A DNA stretch of 42,819 nucleotides. Origin: Desulfobacterales bacterium. GTDB taxonomy: Bacteria > Desulfobacterota > Desulfobacteria > Desulfobacterales > JAHEIW01. The position numbers and the translations under genes were made by a program. How positions within the stretch are numbered: position 1 is the stretch's first letter; each line of letters starts with the position of its first letter. Shown here piece after piece: positions 16,758 to 24,268 of the stretch. The notes under the pieces were generated by a model. The model saw only the letters and a list, made by a program, of their open reading frames with translations, was not told the origin of the DNA and did no database searches. The stretch spans positions 1,737,899-1,780,717 of the forward strand of contig CP070746.1 of assembly GCA_020348305.1 (NCBI GenBank), read 5' to 3'.

Positions 16758-18329
16758 TCAGGTGTTTTCAAAATCAGTCACGATAAGGGTTAAATCATCA
16801 TCTAATGTTTCTTCTGAATGCTTTCCTGACCAGCTTGAGAGTTGCTGAATGAATATATCGGCAAATTGATTGACGGAGAGATTGGAGTGAGACTTTATAA
16901 AGGCTTTAAGGCGATCCCATCCAAAGCGGGTTCCAGCAGCATTAGTTGCTTCGATGATGCCGTCTGTATAAAGAAAAAATCGATCACCGGATTCAATATC
17001 CAAGTGAATATTTTGATATTCGGCGTCTTCAAACTGACCTAAGATTATCCCCTTTTCCCGGTATTCATAAATCTTTTGCTCCGCTTTCCGCCATAACATT
17101 AACGGCGGATGACCGGCCCCGGCATACAAAATATTTTTTTTCTCCGTATCAATATAAAGATATCCGGCGGTGACAAAATCACTTTCCAGTTTCCCAAACA
17201 GTATCTGGTTTATTCCGGCAAGCACCTGGGCTGGATTGGATGCACGGGCGTGTTGAGATACAAATGCAATCTTGACCATCGAGCTAATAAGCGATGCCGG
17301 CACTCCGTGACCGGAAACATCTGCAACCAGAATGCCTGCTCGTTTTTCGTCCACTATCGCAAAATCATAAAAATCACCGGCCACTGACGCCATCGGAACA
17401 TAGCGCGCAGCGAGATCTAGACCCCTTATAACCACTGTTTTCTGGGGAAGGATAAAGGACTGAATTTGCCGTGCGGTCTCAAGTTCACGGGCTAAGATGA
17501 GCAGATTTTTTTCATTTTGAAAGAAACGATATGCAACAACATAGACAAGACAACCTAAAAATATGAGAAAGCCCAGAGGCTCAAGATCCATTATTTCGTA
17601 TCCGGTTGTCAGCAAAGGGGCAATGTTCGCATACAAGGCCGCAATACCAAAGATCAATATTCCGCCCTTGAGCACTCGCAATTCCCGGGTCATCTGCAGG
17701 CCGGGTCGGAACAAGTTGGTGCCCATCACCGATATACCCACGACGGCCATAATATTGTTGGCAAGCATGGCAGCACCGGAAGAGCGTTGAAATAGGTCCA
17801 CCGAAGCAGCCACAATCACAAAAACAATCTGGATTTGCCACATCCTTCGGATAGAAGATTTCCAGCCTTTTCCAAGAAATTGCTCAAAAAAAATATAAGC
17901 AGGGATAGGAGTGAGGTAAGTAAGAAACCAATGCCAATAACCCCAAAATAGAGGGGGAGCATCAATCAGAAACTGAAACGCGCGGGTCCGTGCACCATAT
18001 AAAAAACAAAACATTCCAAATGAAATCAACGACAAATCGTTTGACTTCCATCGATACAAGGCAAGTGTCACGGCCACCAGGCCGATAATTGCCATATGTG
18101 TTCCGAAAAGAAATTCGTAGATACCCCAGCGAGATTGAAAGCTGACTTGGTGGATTGGCTTGTGAGCATTTTGCCTGGCTGATCTCAGTTCATTCGAATG
18201 TTCACTAGTTACCGGACGAATGAGATGGCTGGATCTATAGGTTTCAGATGCATTCAAAACAACTGAATATGAAAACAGAAAAATTCCGATAAAAATAACG
18301 AAGAGCAATTTTGTGATCAAGTTATGCAT
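16758..18329 (-). CDS. SpoIIE/RsbU-type PP2C phosphatase with seven-helix membrane sensor
   Basis: This 523-residue protein has a signal peptide ending near VVLNASETY, a short outside segment, and about seven membrane helices (residues 70-270) resembling the 7TMR-DISM sensor layout. The cytoplasmic PP2C-type domain follows from about residue 290. Key residues are in AGDFYDF, DVSGHGVPASLISS, AGHPPLML, LYTDGIIEATN and DDDLTLIV, the metal-binding acids of the SpoIIE/RsbU class. Such phosphatases dephosphorylate STAS-domain antagonists and so free sigma factors or other targets. It is last in a three-gene run, 19 bases after the inositol-monophosphatase-like gene. No STAS or anti-sigma kinase gene is in the window. 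Confidence 0.85.
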   Translation of the reverse strand: MHNLITKLLFVIFIGIFLFSYSVVLNASETYRSSHLIRPVTSEHSNELRSARQNAHKPIHQVSFQSRWGIYEFLFGTHMAIIGLVAVTLALYRWKSNDLSLISFGMFCFLYGARTRAFQFLIDAPPLFWGYWHWFLTYLTPIPAYIFFEQFLGKGWKSSIRRMWQIQIVFVIVAASVDLFQRSSGAAMLANNIMAVVGISVMGTNLFRPGLQMTRELRVLKGGILIFGIAALYANIAPLLTTGYEIMDLEPLGFLIFLGCLVYVVAYRFFQNEKNLLILARELETARQIQSFILPQKTVVIRGLDLAARYVPMASVAGDFYDFAIVDEKRAGILVADVSGHGVPASLISSMVKIAFVSQHARASNPAQVLAGINQILFGKLESDFVTAGYLYIDTEKKNILYAGAGHPPLMLWRKAEQKIYEYREKGIILGQFEDAEYQNIHLDIESGDRFFLYTDGIIEATNAAGTRFGWDRLKAFIKSHSNLSVNQFADIFIQQLSSWSGKHSEETLDDDLTLIVTDFENT

Positions 18330-18348
18330 AAATCGATATTATTAAGCA

Positions 18349-19146
18349 CTAAATGCTTGGCTTTAGGCAATCCCTGACAAAAGAAAAATTTTCGGGGGCG
18401 GCAATCAATAGATGATCTTCGATGCGATGACCATTCAAATATTCGTTCAGATAAAAATCGCTACCGTCAATTTTACAAAATTTTCCGCCGGCCGCTTCTA
18501 TTATAACGCGGGCAGCAGCCATTCCTTGAAAAGATTCATTGGCCACCAATACGGCATCGGCGCGTCCCATAGCAACATAACAAATATGGGCCGAGGCACA
18601 GCCTAAGTTACGAATTTTACCCGGAAAGGTGGTACGATAGTGTTGGTGAAAACGGGAATAGGTAAACAGCAGACTTTCATCGCTAATAATCTCTCTGGTA
18701 GATACTTGAATTTTCTTTTTACCTAAAAAAGCGTTTTGTCCGGCTCTGGCGTGAAACAGATCGCCGGTCGCCGGCATGTAAAAGACACCTAAAATCGGCC
18801 AAAAATTTTCAAGCAATGCCAGAGACAAGCCCCACACGGGAATTCCGGCCTGAAAATTGGCTACACCATCAAACGGATCAAAAATCCAAAGATACCGTTC
18901 TTCTTCATGGGAATAATTCTCTTTTACCTCATTAAATCGAAAAACATGATGCTTCGGATAATGTTCTTGAAGTTGTTCCTGAAAAAACTCAGTCAGTTGA
19001 AGCTCGGCTTCGGTGACCACTCCCTCGTCAAACTTCACTTGTGGTCGTCCTTTTCCATAATGCGTCAGCGCTTTTTTGCCGGCTTCCTTGATGAATTCCA
19101 AAGCAAATTTACTTAATTCTTCGATCCCATGACCTGTGCTAACCAT
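18349..19146 (-). CDS. Inositol-monophosphatase-family phosphatase
   Basis: This 265-residue enzyme belongs to the Mg-dependent, Li-sensitive sugar phosphatase superfamily. It shows WIFDPFDGVANFQAGIPVWG, the WxxDPxDGTxNF metal site with Val for Thr, and a C-terminal stretch AARVIIEAAGGKF where the usual motif is WDxAxGxxLxxxAGG, here with the leading WD replaced (QGMAAARVI). The upstream EExE loop is less clear (VTEAELQLTEFF). The start at 19146 is set by AAAGGAGG. It lies between two SpoIIE-type phosphatases and is probably co-transcribed with both (gaps of 33 and 19 bases). Substrate is unknown; the altered C-terminal metal motif leaves activity open. Confidence 0.82.
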   Translation of the reverse strand: MVSTGHGIEELSKFALEFIKEAGKKALTHYGKGRPQVKFDEGVVTEAELQLTEFFQEQLQEHYPKHHVFRFNEVKENYSHEEERYLWIFDPFDGVANFQAGIPVWGLSLALLENFWPILGVFYMPATGDLFHARAGQNAFLGKKKIQVSTREIISDESLLFTYSRFHQHYRTTFPGKIRNLGCASAHICYVAMGRADAVLVANESFQGMAAARVIIEAAGGKFCKIDGSDFYLNEYLNGHRIEDHLLIAAPENFSFVRDCLKPSI

Positions 19147-19179
19147 TTTGCCTCCTTTTACTAATGCGAGCATATTTGT

Positions 19180-20862
19180 TTAGACGTTAGTAATCTTTAT
19201 GACAATCAGTGTGACATCGTCTTCAGGCTTAAGGCCGTTTTGGAATTTTTCCAGACGATAGAGACAGGCGGTGAGAAGCCCTGTGGCGTCGCTTTCAGAG
19301 TATTGGCGAATAATCCGCAGAAGAGGTTCCTTGCCGAACCGTTGACTGTTTGAATTTTCAGCCTCCCAAATTCCGTCAGTTCCCAATACAATAATTTGTC
19401 CCTTGGCCAGGTCCTTTCTGTCGTATTCCTCATATTCATGATTACCATCGATACCCAGGGCGATGCCTGACCCACGCAGCTCTTCAAATGTATCTGATTC
19501 CGGGTCATACAAAATAGCCGGATCATGCCCGGCGCGCACCCAAATAAGACAGTTGTTTTTTAAATCAACCGTCAAATAAAATAGGGTCATAAAACCGCCC
19601 GACTCCTGAACATCGTTTACAAGCTGGCGATTAACGTCGGATACAATGCGACTGATCGTGCCCGGCAAGGCAGATCGTTGTCGGAAAAAAGCCCTGGCGG
19701 AAGCCATGAGTAGCGCTGATGGAACACCGTGACCGGATACATCGCCGACCACGACACTGACTTTTTTTTGATCTCCATCATCAAGACCAAAAAAATCGTA
19801 ATAATCGCCACCGGTCTCATCGCAATATATGATGTGGGCAGCGATATCCAATCCTTCAATTTTTGGGGCTACCCGGGGCAGCAGCGCCTGCTGAACTTCC
19901 TTGGCTAAATTGAGCGACTCGCGCATCCGGTCACGTTCGATGAGTCCTTCCGTCATCTCATTCATCCCGTCACCCAACACACCTAATTCATCATTGGATA
20001 TTACCCTGACCTTCTGATTAAAATTACCGTGCCGTACTTTTTTGACAACGCCCATCATTTCTTTTATCGGATTTAAAATGGATTTTCCAACCAGGAAATT
20101 CAAACTCAATGCAATGGCAACAAAAATACAGTACAAAACAATGATAAAAATAAATATCTCTTTACCAAATTCTCCGGAAGAAGTAACTGAATCGTCCATT
20201 TCCCACAAAATTAAGGCCAGTGTTCCCACCAGTACCAGCATCGGTGCACCGGTGCCGGCGCCATATAAAATTCGGATCCTTCTTAAAATGGAAACCCTTA
20301 TGGTTCCCGGCATAAAGGCCAATCTCCCTCCGGGAAAAAGTATTGGAATCAGTTTTTTTCTGGAATAGTCGTCGATTAAAAAAAAGGCAATAAAGGAGGC
20401 CATTAATCCAATAATCACGCCCCGGAAAAAAATATACAGGCAAGTAACCACCCCTATATCTCTTATATAATGAAGAACGGGGATAAACAAAGCTGTCAAA
20501 ACCACCCACAAGGTCAAGTTGGCCAAACCAAGATATATGTGCAAATTCAACAAACGACGCCTTGCCTTTTCCTGGAGTTCAGGCTCAACTTTATTACCGT
20601 AATAGATCTGTTTAAATAGGGTGGAAATAGGACGTTGTATAAGGTATTGCAAAACGATTGCTGTTATAAAAATTGTCGGGAAAAGGAAAAGCAGCAATAC
20701 CCAGCCACCTTCTTGTCTGAGAAATGTTTGCCAGTCTTTAAAAACCTCAAGCGGGGTAAATATGTTGAGCAATATAATGATGAGATTGCCAGAGATGTTG
20801 GCAGTGAAATTACGCAGATAAAGTCCGATTAAAGATGGGCTACGTGATAAGGATTTTGACAT
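19180..20862 (-). CDS. SpoIIE/RsbU-type PP2C phosphatase with HAMP domain
   Basis: This 560-residue protein has about six membrane helices in two groups (residues 25-75 and 105-260). A HAMP linker follows at about 262-315 (PIKEMMGVVKKVRHGNFNQK, VISNDELGVLGDGMNEM), then a PP2C-type domain with ETGGDYYDFFGL, GDVSGHGVPSALLMASARAF, RAGHDPAILY, LGTDGIWEAEN and PEDDVTLIVIK. All the metal-coordinating acids of the family are present. It is the first gene of the operon that also encodes an inositol-monophosphatase-like enzyme and a second SpoIIE-type phosphatase. The HAMP link suggests that a membrane or periplasmic cue drives dephosphorylation of a cytoplasmic partner encoded elsewhere. Confidence 0.87.
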   Translation of the reverse strand: MSKSLSRSPSLIGLYLRNFTANISGNLIIILLNIFTPLEVFKDWQTFLRQEGGWVLLLFLFPTIFITAIVLQYLIQRPISTLFKQIYYGNKVEPELQEKARRRLLNLHIYLGLANLTLWVVLTALFIPVLHYIRDIGVVTCLYIFFRGVIIGLMASFIAFFLIDDYSRKKLIPILFPGGRLAFMPGTIRVSILRRIRILYGAGTGAPMLVLVGTLALILWEMDDSVTSSGEFGKEIFIFIIVLYCIFVAIALSLNFLVGKSILNPIKEMMGVVKKVRHGNFNQKVRVISNDELGVLGDGMNEMTEGLIERDRMRESLNLAKEVQQALLPRVAPKIEGLDIAAHIIYCDETGGDYYDFFGLDDGDQKKVSVVVGDVSGHGVPSALLMASARAFFRQRSALPGTISRIVSDVNRQLVNDVQESGGFMTLFYLTVDLKNNCLIWVRAGHDPAILYDPESDTFEELRGSGIALGIDGNHEYEEYDRKDLAKGQIIVLGTDGIWEAENSNSQRFGKEPLLRIIRQYSESDATGLLTACLYRLEKFQNGLKPEDDVTLIVIKITNV

Positions 20863-21364
20863 TTATATTTTATCCTGCCCTTATTTCGGATTAAAATAAA
20901 GATAGATATGAGACAATAACCGGCATGTTGTTGGGGATCAAGAGAAAATAAAGGACCGGGATATTTATCTTCCACATTTAATGAAGTATTTCAGCCATTG
21001 GTGTTTTCCTTACCTGATGAATTATTCTTTTCCGGTTTTGTTCGGTTTCCCACTTGCCAATCAAATATGACAGTATTCTCAGATTCTGTCAAATTCTTGA
21101 TCTATGCTTGACAAGATTCAACCGATACCATAATATGGTCCGCTATTTTTCGACTATTTACGGTCAGTTAGCTAGTATCGACCCGGAAACGGCTATTTTC
21201 TGCAATTTCTGCGTCAGGCTGAAATTTTAATCCCCGAAATACTCATTGTATGTCTGTGGTTGAAATTTTCGCCTACCTTGAACTGGCAAAAACTATCTTA
21301 TTTCCGGATCGACACTAATTATATGTAAAAAAAGAATTTGCTGAACACACAGGAGGTAAATATT
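20863..21364. other. Intergenic region with a MITE-like inverted repeat
   Basis: These 502 bases separate the divergent phosphatase operon and HD-domain gene. The stretch 20863-21172 has no recognisable element beyond AT-rich sequence in which the operon promoter must lie. The rest is taken up by the 145-base inverted repeat at 21173-21317 and the HD gene leader with its GGAGG. Confidence 0.5.
21173..21317. repeat. MITE-like imperfect inverted-repeat element, about 145 bases
   Basis: The left end TAGTATCGACCCGGAAA is matched by the complement of the right end, TAGTGTCGATCCGGAAA (15 of 17 identical). Similarity continues inward in patches, for example GGCTGAAATTTTAA against GGCGAAAATTTCAA. 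There is no open frame inside. The termini and long imperfect stem fit a non-autonomous miniature element or a large intergenic hairpin. No transposase that could move it is in the window. Confidence 0.6.
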
Positions 21365-21946
21365 ATGAGTTCTAATGTTCCTGCACGTGAAGAGACGTTC
21401 GAGCTTTTAAAAAAATACAATAAAAGTGAAAGCTTGATCAAACATGCCCTGGCTGTGGAAGGGGTCATGCGTTATATGGCCCGCAAGCGAGGAGAAGACG
21501 AAGAAAAATGGGGAGTAATCGGTCTGATCCACGATCTGGATTACGAACAATTTCCGGATCAACATTGCAAAAAAACCGAGGAAATATTGCGGGAAAACAA
21601 CTGGCCCGAAGAATATATCCGAGCAGTGATCAGTCACGGGTGGGGAATTTGTGTTGATGTCAAACCCGAGTCCGAAATGGAAAAGGTGCTGTATGCCATC
21701 GACGAGCTGACCGGCCTTGTCGTAACTACGGCATTGGTAAGGCCCTCCAAAAGCGTGTTGGACGTGAAAACAAAATCGGTTAAAAAGAAATGGAAGGACA
21801 AACGTTTTGCCGCCGGGGTTGACAGATCCATCATTGAAAAAGGTGCCGAAATGCTGGGAGTAGAGTTGTCAGAGCTGATTACCGATACGATCAAGGGGAT
21901 GCAAGAGGTGGCTGAGGAGATTGGGTTGAAGGGAAATATCGAATAA
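21365..21946 (+). CDS. HD-domain phosphohydrolase-like protein
   Basis: This 193-residue protein has an HD-domain pattern: the first His in SLIKHALAVEGVMRYMARKR, the HD pair in VIGLIHDLDYEQFPDQHCKK, and later AVISHGWGI and YAIDELTGLV supplying the distal His and Asp ligands. The C-terminal half has a Lys-rich helix (KTKSVKKKWKDKRFAAGV) and a regular amphipathic end. HD proteins hydrolyse phosphate esters, often of nucleotides; the substrate is not known for this subgroup. The ATG at 21365 follows GGAGG at good spacing and is preferred over the upstream start at 21338. It stands alone, just downstream of the MITE-like element. Confidence 0.82.
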   Translation: MSSNVPAREETFELLKKYNKSESLIKHALAVEGVMRYMARKRGEDEEKWGVIGLIHDLDYEQFPDQHCKKTEEILRENNWPEEYIRAVISHGWGICVDVKPESEMEKVLYAIDELTGLVVTTALVRPSKSVLDVKTKSVKKKWKDKRFAAGVDRSIIEKGAEMLGVELSELITDTIKGMQEVAEEIGLKGNIE

Positions 21947-22008
21947 TGGGGAATTCGGAAAGCGGAATTTGGATTAATAATAATTAGGAAAATTACATTT
22001 ATTTTTTA

Positions 22009-22101
22009 CCTTGTGCCTTGTGCCATTTTTTATCGAGCATCCGGCATCCAGAAACCAGAGACCAGTGGCCAGAGACCAGGCGCAGCACCAGCAGCCAGGA
22101 G
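22009..22101. repeat. Heptamer tandem repeat tract
   Basis: Period-7 units follow one another: CCTTGTG, CCTTGTG, CCATTTT; then GCATCCG, GCATCCA overlapping into CCAGAAA, CCAGAGA, CCAGTGG, CCAGAGA, CCAGGCG, a 5-base slip, then CCAGCAG and CCAGGAG. It resembles the short tandemly repeated heptamers known from some cyanobacterial intergenic DNA. It fills the gap between the convergent HD-domain and small membrane protein genes. A related tract lies at 33990-34024. Confidence 0.7.
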
Positions 22102-22105
22102 TCAG

Positions 22106-22408
22106 TCACCTTTCTTTTTTCCGAAATCCAGTAAACACCCAATACATTATCCACACCAAAGCCACAGGACCGAAACCGAGGTATAAAAACGGTATCAGGT
22201 CTTTTTTCCAGGGTTGTATAAAAGCCGCAATGACTGCCGGCCACAAGATTGAAGCCGCAACGGCCAATCGCAGCTTCCCGGAAAGTACAAAAGCCGGTTC
22301 CGGTTTAGCCGTTTCCTTTTCCTGCCCCCTGTTCAATATTCTGGGTAAAAATAAGATACCCAGAATTATAACCACCAAAACCAGGATTTCCTGAATACCT
22401 GTAAACAT
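22106..22408 (-). CDS. Small inner-membrane protein
   Basis: This 100-residue protein is not recognised by family. It has an N-terminal membrane helix (IQEILVLVVIILGILFLPRI), a short charged loop (NRGQEKETAKPE), and two further hydrophobic segments (about residues 47-66 and 72-93), ending GFRKKER. The start follows GGAGG with good spacing, which supports a real gene. The first helix followed by a polar, Pro-containing stretch recalls TatA-type proteins superficially, but there is no amphipathic helix to support that. Its stop is about 5 bases from the heptamer repeat tract. It is transcribed away from the MFS exporter's 3' end with REP-like DNA between them. Confidence 0.6.
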   Translation of the reverse strand: MFTGIQEILVLVVIILGILFLPRILNRGQEKETAKPEPAFVLSGKLRLAVAASILWPAVIAAFIQPWKKDLIPFLYLGFGPVALVWIMYWVFTGFRKKER

Positions 22409-22490
22409 CTATCCTCCGATCAGACCCTCTGGTTATCATATCTGTCTATTTTGAACAAGTAGCCGATCAAAAGATTTGTTTGTTTACTCT

Positions 22491-22574
22491 GCATCGCGGC
22501 TGGAAGCCGCTCCCACAGCACTTAATAAACTTTTAGGGAGACTTTCCGTCGGTGGTAGCGGCTTCCAGCCGCGA
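22491..22574. repeat. REP-like palindrome pair
   Basis: The left copy GCATCGCGG-CTGGAAG-CCGCTCCCACA (22491-22517) and an inverted copy ending GCGGCTTCCAGCCGCGA (22558-22574) face each other across about 35 bases. Each arm is itself a GCGGC...GCCGC palindrome. This is the arrangement of two REPs in inverse orientation (a BIME). It sits after the MFS exporter and before the small membrane gene. A third copy with a different loop lies at 37631-37657. Confidence 0.78.
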
Positions 22575-22618
22575 CAAAAGCGGTCCAACACGAACATTTT
22601 ACCAAGTTTTGAAAAATT

Positions 22619-23998
22619 TCAATTGTCAGGTCTCAATCGACCCCGATAAAGCGAAAAATAAATCCCAATGGCACAAAGACAGGAAAAAATAATTAGCGCC
22701 ACCTTTATGCTTTGGATCAGGGCAGGATAATAATCAGGTGTGATCTGGGCGCGTCCGATAAAAAGCGCAAATATCAACGTGGCAATTCCCATACTGAGCA
22801 TCTGTCCCAGCAAGCGCATGGTGCCCACAGAACCGGAGGCAATCCCGTAAAAACGTTTATCCACGGAGCCCATAATGGCGTTCATGTTGGGGGAAGAAAA
22901 CAGGGCAAAACCAAATCCGAGAATCACCAAACTGATGACAATAAAAACCCGAGCGGTGTTATTTCCGATGAATGCTAACAGTACGAGCCCTGACATGGTC
23001 AGGGCCATCCCCATGGAGGCAATGACCCGGGGTTCAATTCTATCCGAAAGCCATCCGGCCAGCAGTGAGACTAACGCCATCGTAAAGGGCTGGGCAATCA
23101 ACACCAAGCCGGTAAGCTGGGGGGTAAATCCTTTGATATATTGCAGGTAAAGGCTTAATAGAAATGTTACGGCAAAGGTCGCGCTGTAATGTATCAACGC
23201 CGCCAGACAGGAAAACGCAAACGTCCTATTTTCAATGAACAGTATCACTTCGAAAACCGGACTTTGAATTTTTTTCTCCCAATTTACAAATGCAACCAGG
23301 GCCAGAACGCCGATAATAAGCAACCCGACACTCGAGATTGCCGGCAGCGCAGAAAGCCCGTAAATAATCGCAACAATAGCGATGCCATAGATAAACGAAC
23401 CGGATAGATCAAATTTTTCGCCCTCAGCTCCGGTCCATTCTCCTTTTAATCTGAAGATAATCAGCAAAATGATAAACATACCCACCGGAATATAGGTTAG
23501 AAAGATGCTTCGCCATGAAAAATACTGGGTTAACAATCCGCCGAAAAGCGGACCGCACGTGAGACCAAAATAAACGGCCGCGACCGCGATTCCCAGAACC
23601 TTACCGCGCTCTTGCGGTGGATACACCGAAGTTAATATGGCAATTCCGGTGGCAAACACCATCGCCCCGCCGGCACCCTGAAAAATGCGGAAAATAATCA
23701 GCATGGGGGTTGAAACAGAAATCGCAGTCAGCAGCGAGGTAACCGTAATCAAAATCTGGCCGGTCATAAAAATTTTTTTCCGGCCGTAAATATCCGCCAG
23801 CCTACCAAACGGTACCAGGCATACTGCGGCAGCCAGAAGATATGACATTTGAACCCAGCTCAATAAGACCGCATCGGTTTTAAATTCATTGCCGATAGCC
23901 GGCAGGGCAAGGAAAATCGATGAGAGCATAAACGGCGTCATAAAAGAGCTCATCGATGCAATAATCAAGGCTGATAGTTTGGTGGCTTTTTCATTCAT
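22619..23998 (-). CDS. MFS drug/solute exporter, EmrB/QacA (DHA2)-type
   Basis: This 459-residue transporter has about 12-14 hydrophobic segments. Family motifs are LVPFGRLADIYGRKKIFMTG (the loop 2-3 motif G-R-x-A-D-x-x-G-R-K), RIFQGAGGAMVFATG (motif C-like proton-drug antiporter signature) and FGLTCGPLFGGLL. These point to proton-driven export of small hydrophobic or drug-like compounds. The ATG at 23998 (MNEKATK) is preferred over a TTG at 24046. It has no regulator next door; upstream is the cytochrome operon with its own terminator. Confidence 0.85.
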   Translation of the reverse strand: MNEKATKLSALIIASMSSFMTPFMLSSIFLALPAIGNEFKTDAVLLSWVQMSYLLAAAVCLVPFGRLADIYGRKKIFMTGQILITVTSLLTAISVSTPMLIIFRIFQGAGGAMVFATGIAILTSVYPPQERGKVLGIAVAAVYFGLTCGPLFGGLLTQYFSWRSIFLTYIPVGMFIILLIIFRLKGEWTGAEGEKFDLSGSFIYGIAIVAIIYGLSALPAISSVGLLIIGVLALVAFVNWEKKIQSPVFEVILFIENRTFAFSCLAALIHYSATFAVTFLLSLYLQYIKGFTPQLTGLVLIAQPFTMALVSLLAGWLSDRIEPRVIASMGMALTMSGLVLLAFIGNNTARVFIVISLVILGFGFALFSSPNMNAIMGSVDKRFYGIASGSVGTMRLLGQMLSMGIATLIFALFIGRAQITPDYYPALIQSIKVALIIFSCLCAIGIYFSLYRGRLRPDN

Positions 23999-24189
23999 GG
24001 GGATCTCGTCATTAATAATCAATGGTTTCCGGCGCTGTTCGATCAAAACAGCTCATGTATGATAACCTTTAAAATTTAGCACCGATCAGCTTGAAGTCAA
24101 TGTTACTTCTCAACTTTAATGGATTTGGTCAACGGCCCCTCAATTATGGATCTGCGCCATAAATATCCCATCGCAAACCACTAACCGAA

Positions 24190-24237
24190 TGAAAATAAAG
24201 AAAAAGGCTACATCCATTGAGTATGAATGTAGCCTTT
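24190..24237 (-). terminator. Rho-independent terminator after the multihaem cytochrome
   Basis: AAAGGCTACATCCAT (24203-24217) and ATGAATGTAGCCTTT (24223-24237) form a 15-position stem with one mismatch and a 5-base loop. On the minus strand it is followed by TTTTTCTTTATTTTC, a good T tract. It lies about 30 bases past the cytochrome stop. Confidence 0.88.
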
Positions 24238-24268
24238 GAAATTTTGTTAATAAGTGTTTTTAAAATGA

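Noticed and set aside
22009..22101. CRISPR array
   Set aside because: The repeats are 7 bases long and tandem without unique spacers, so this is a heptamer tract.
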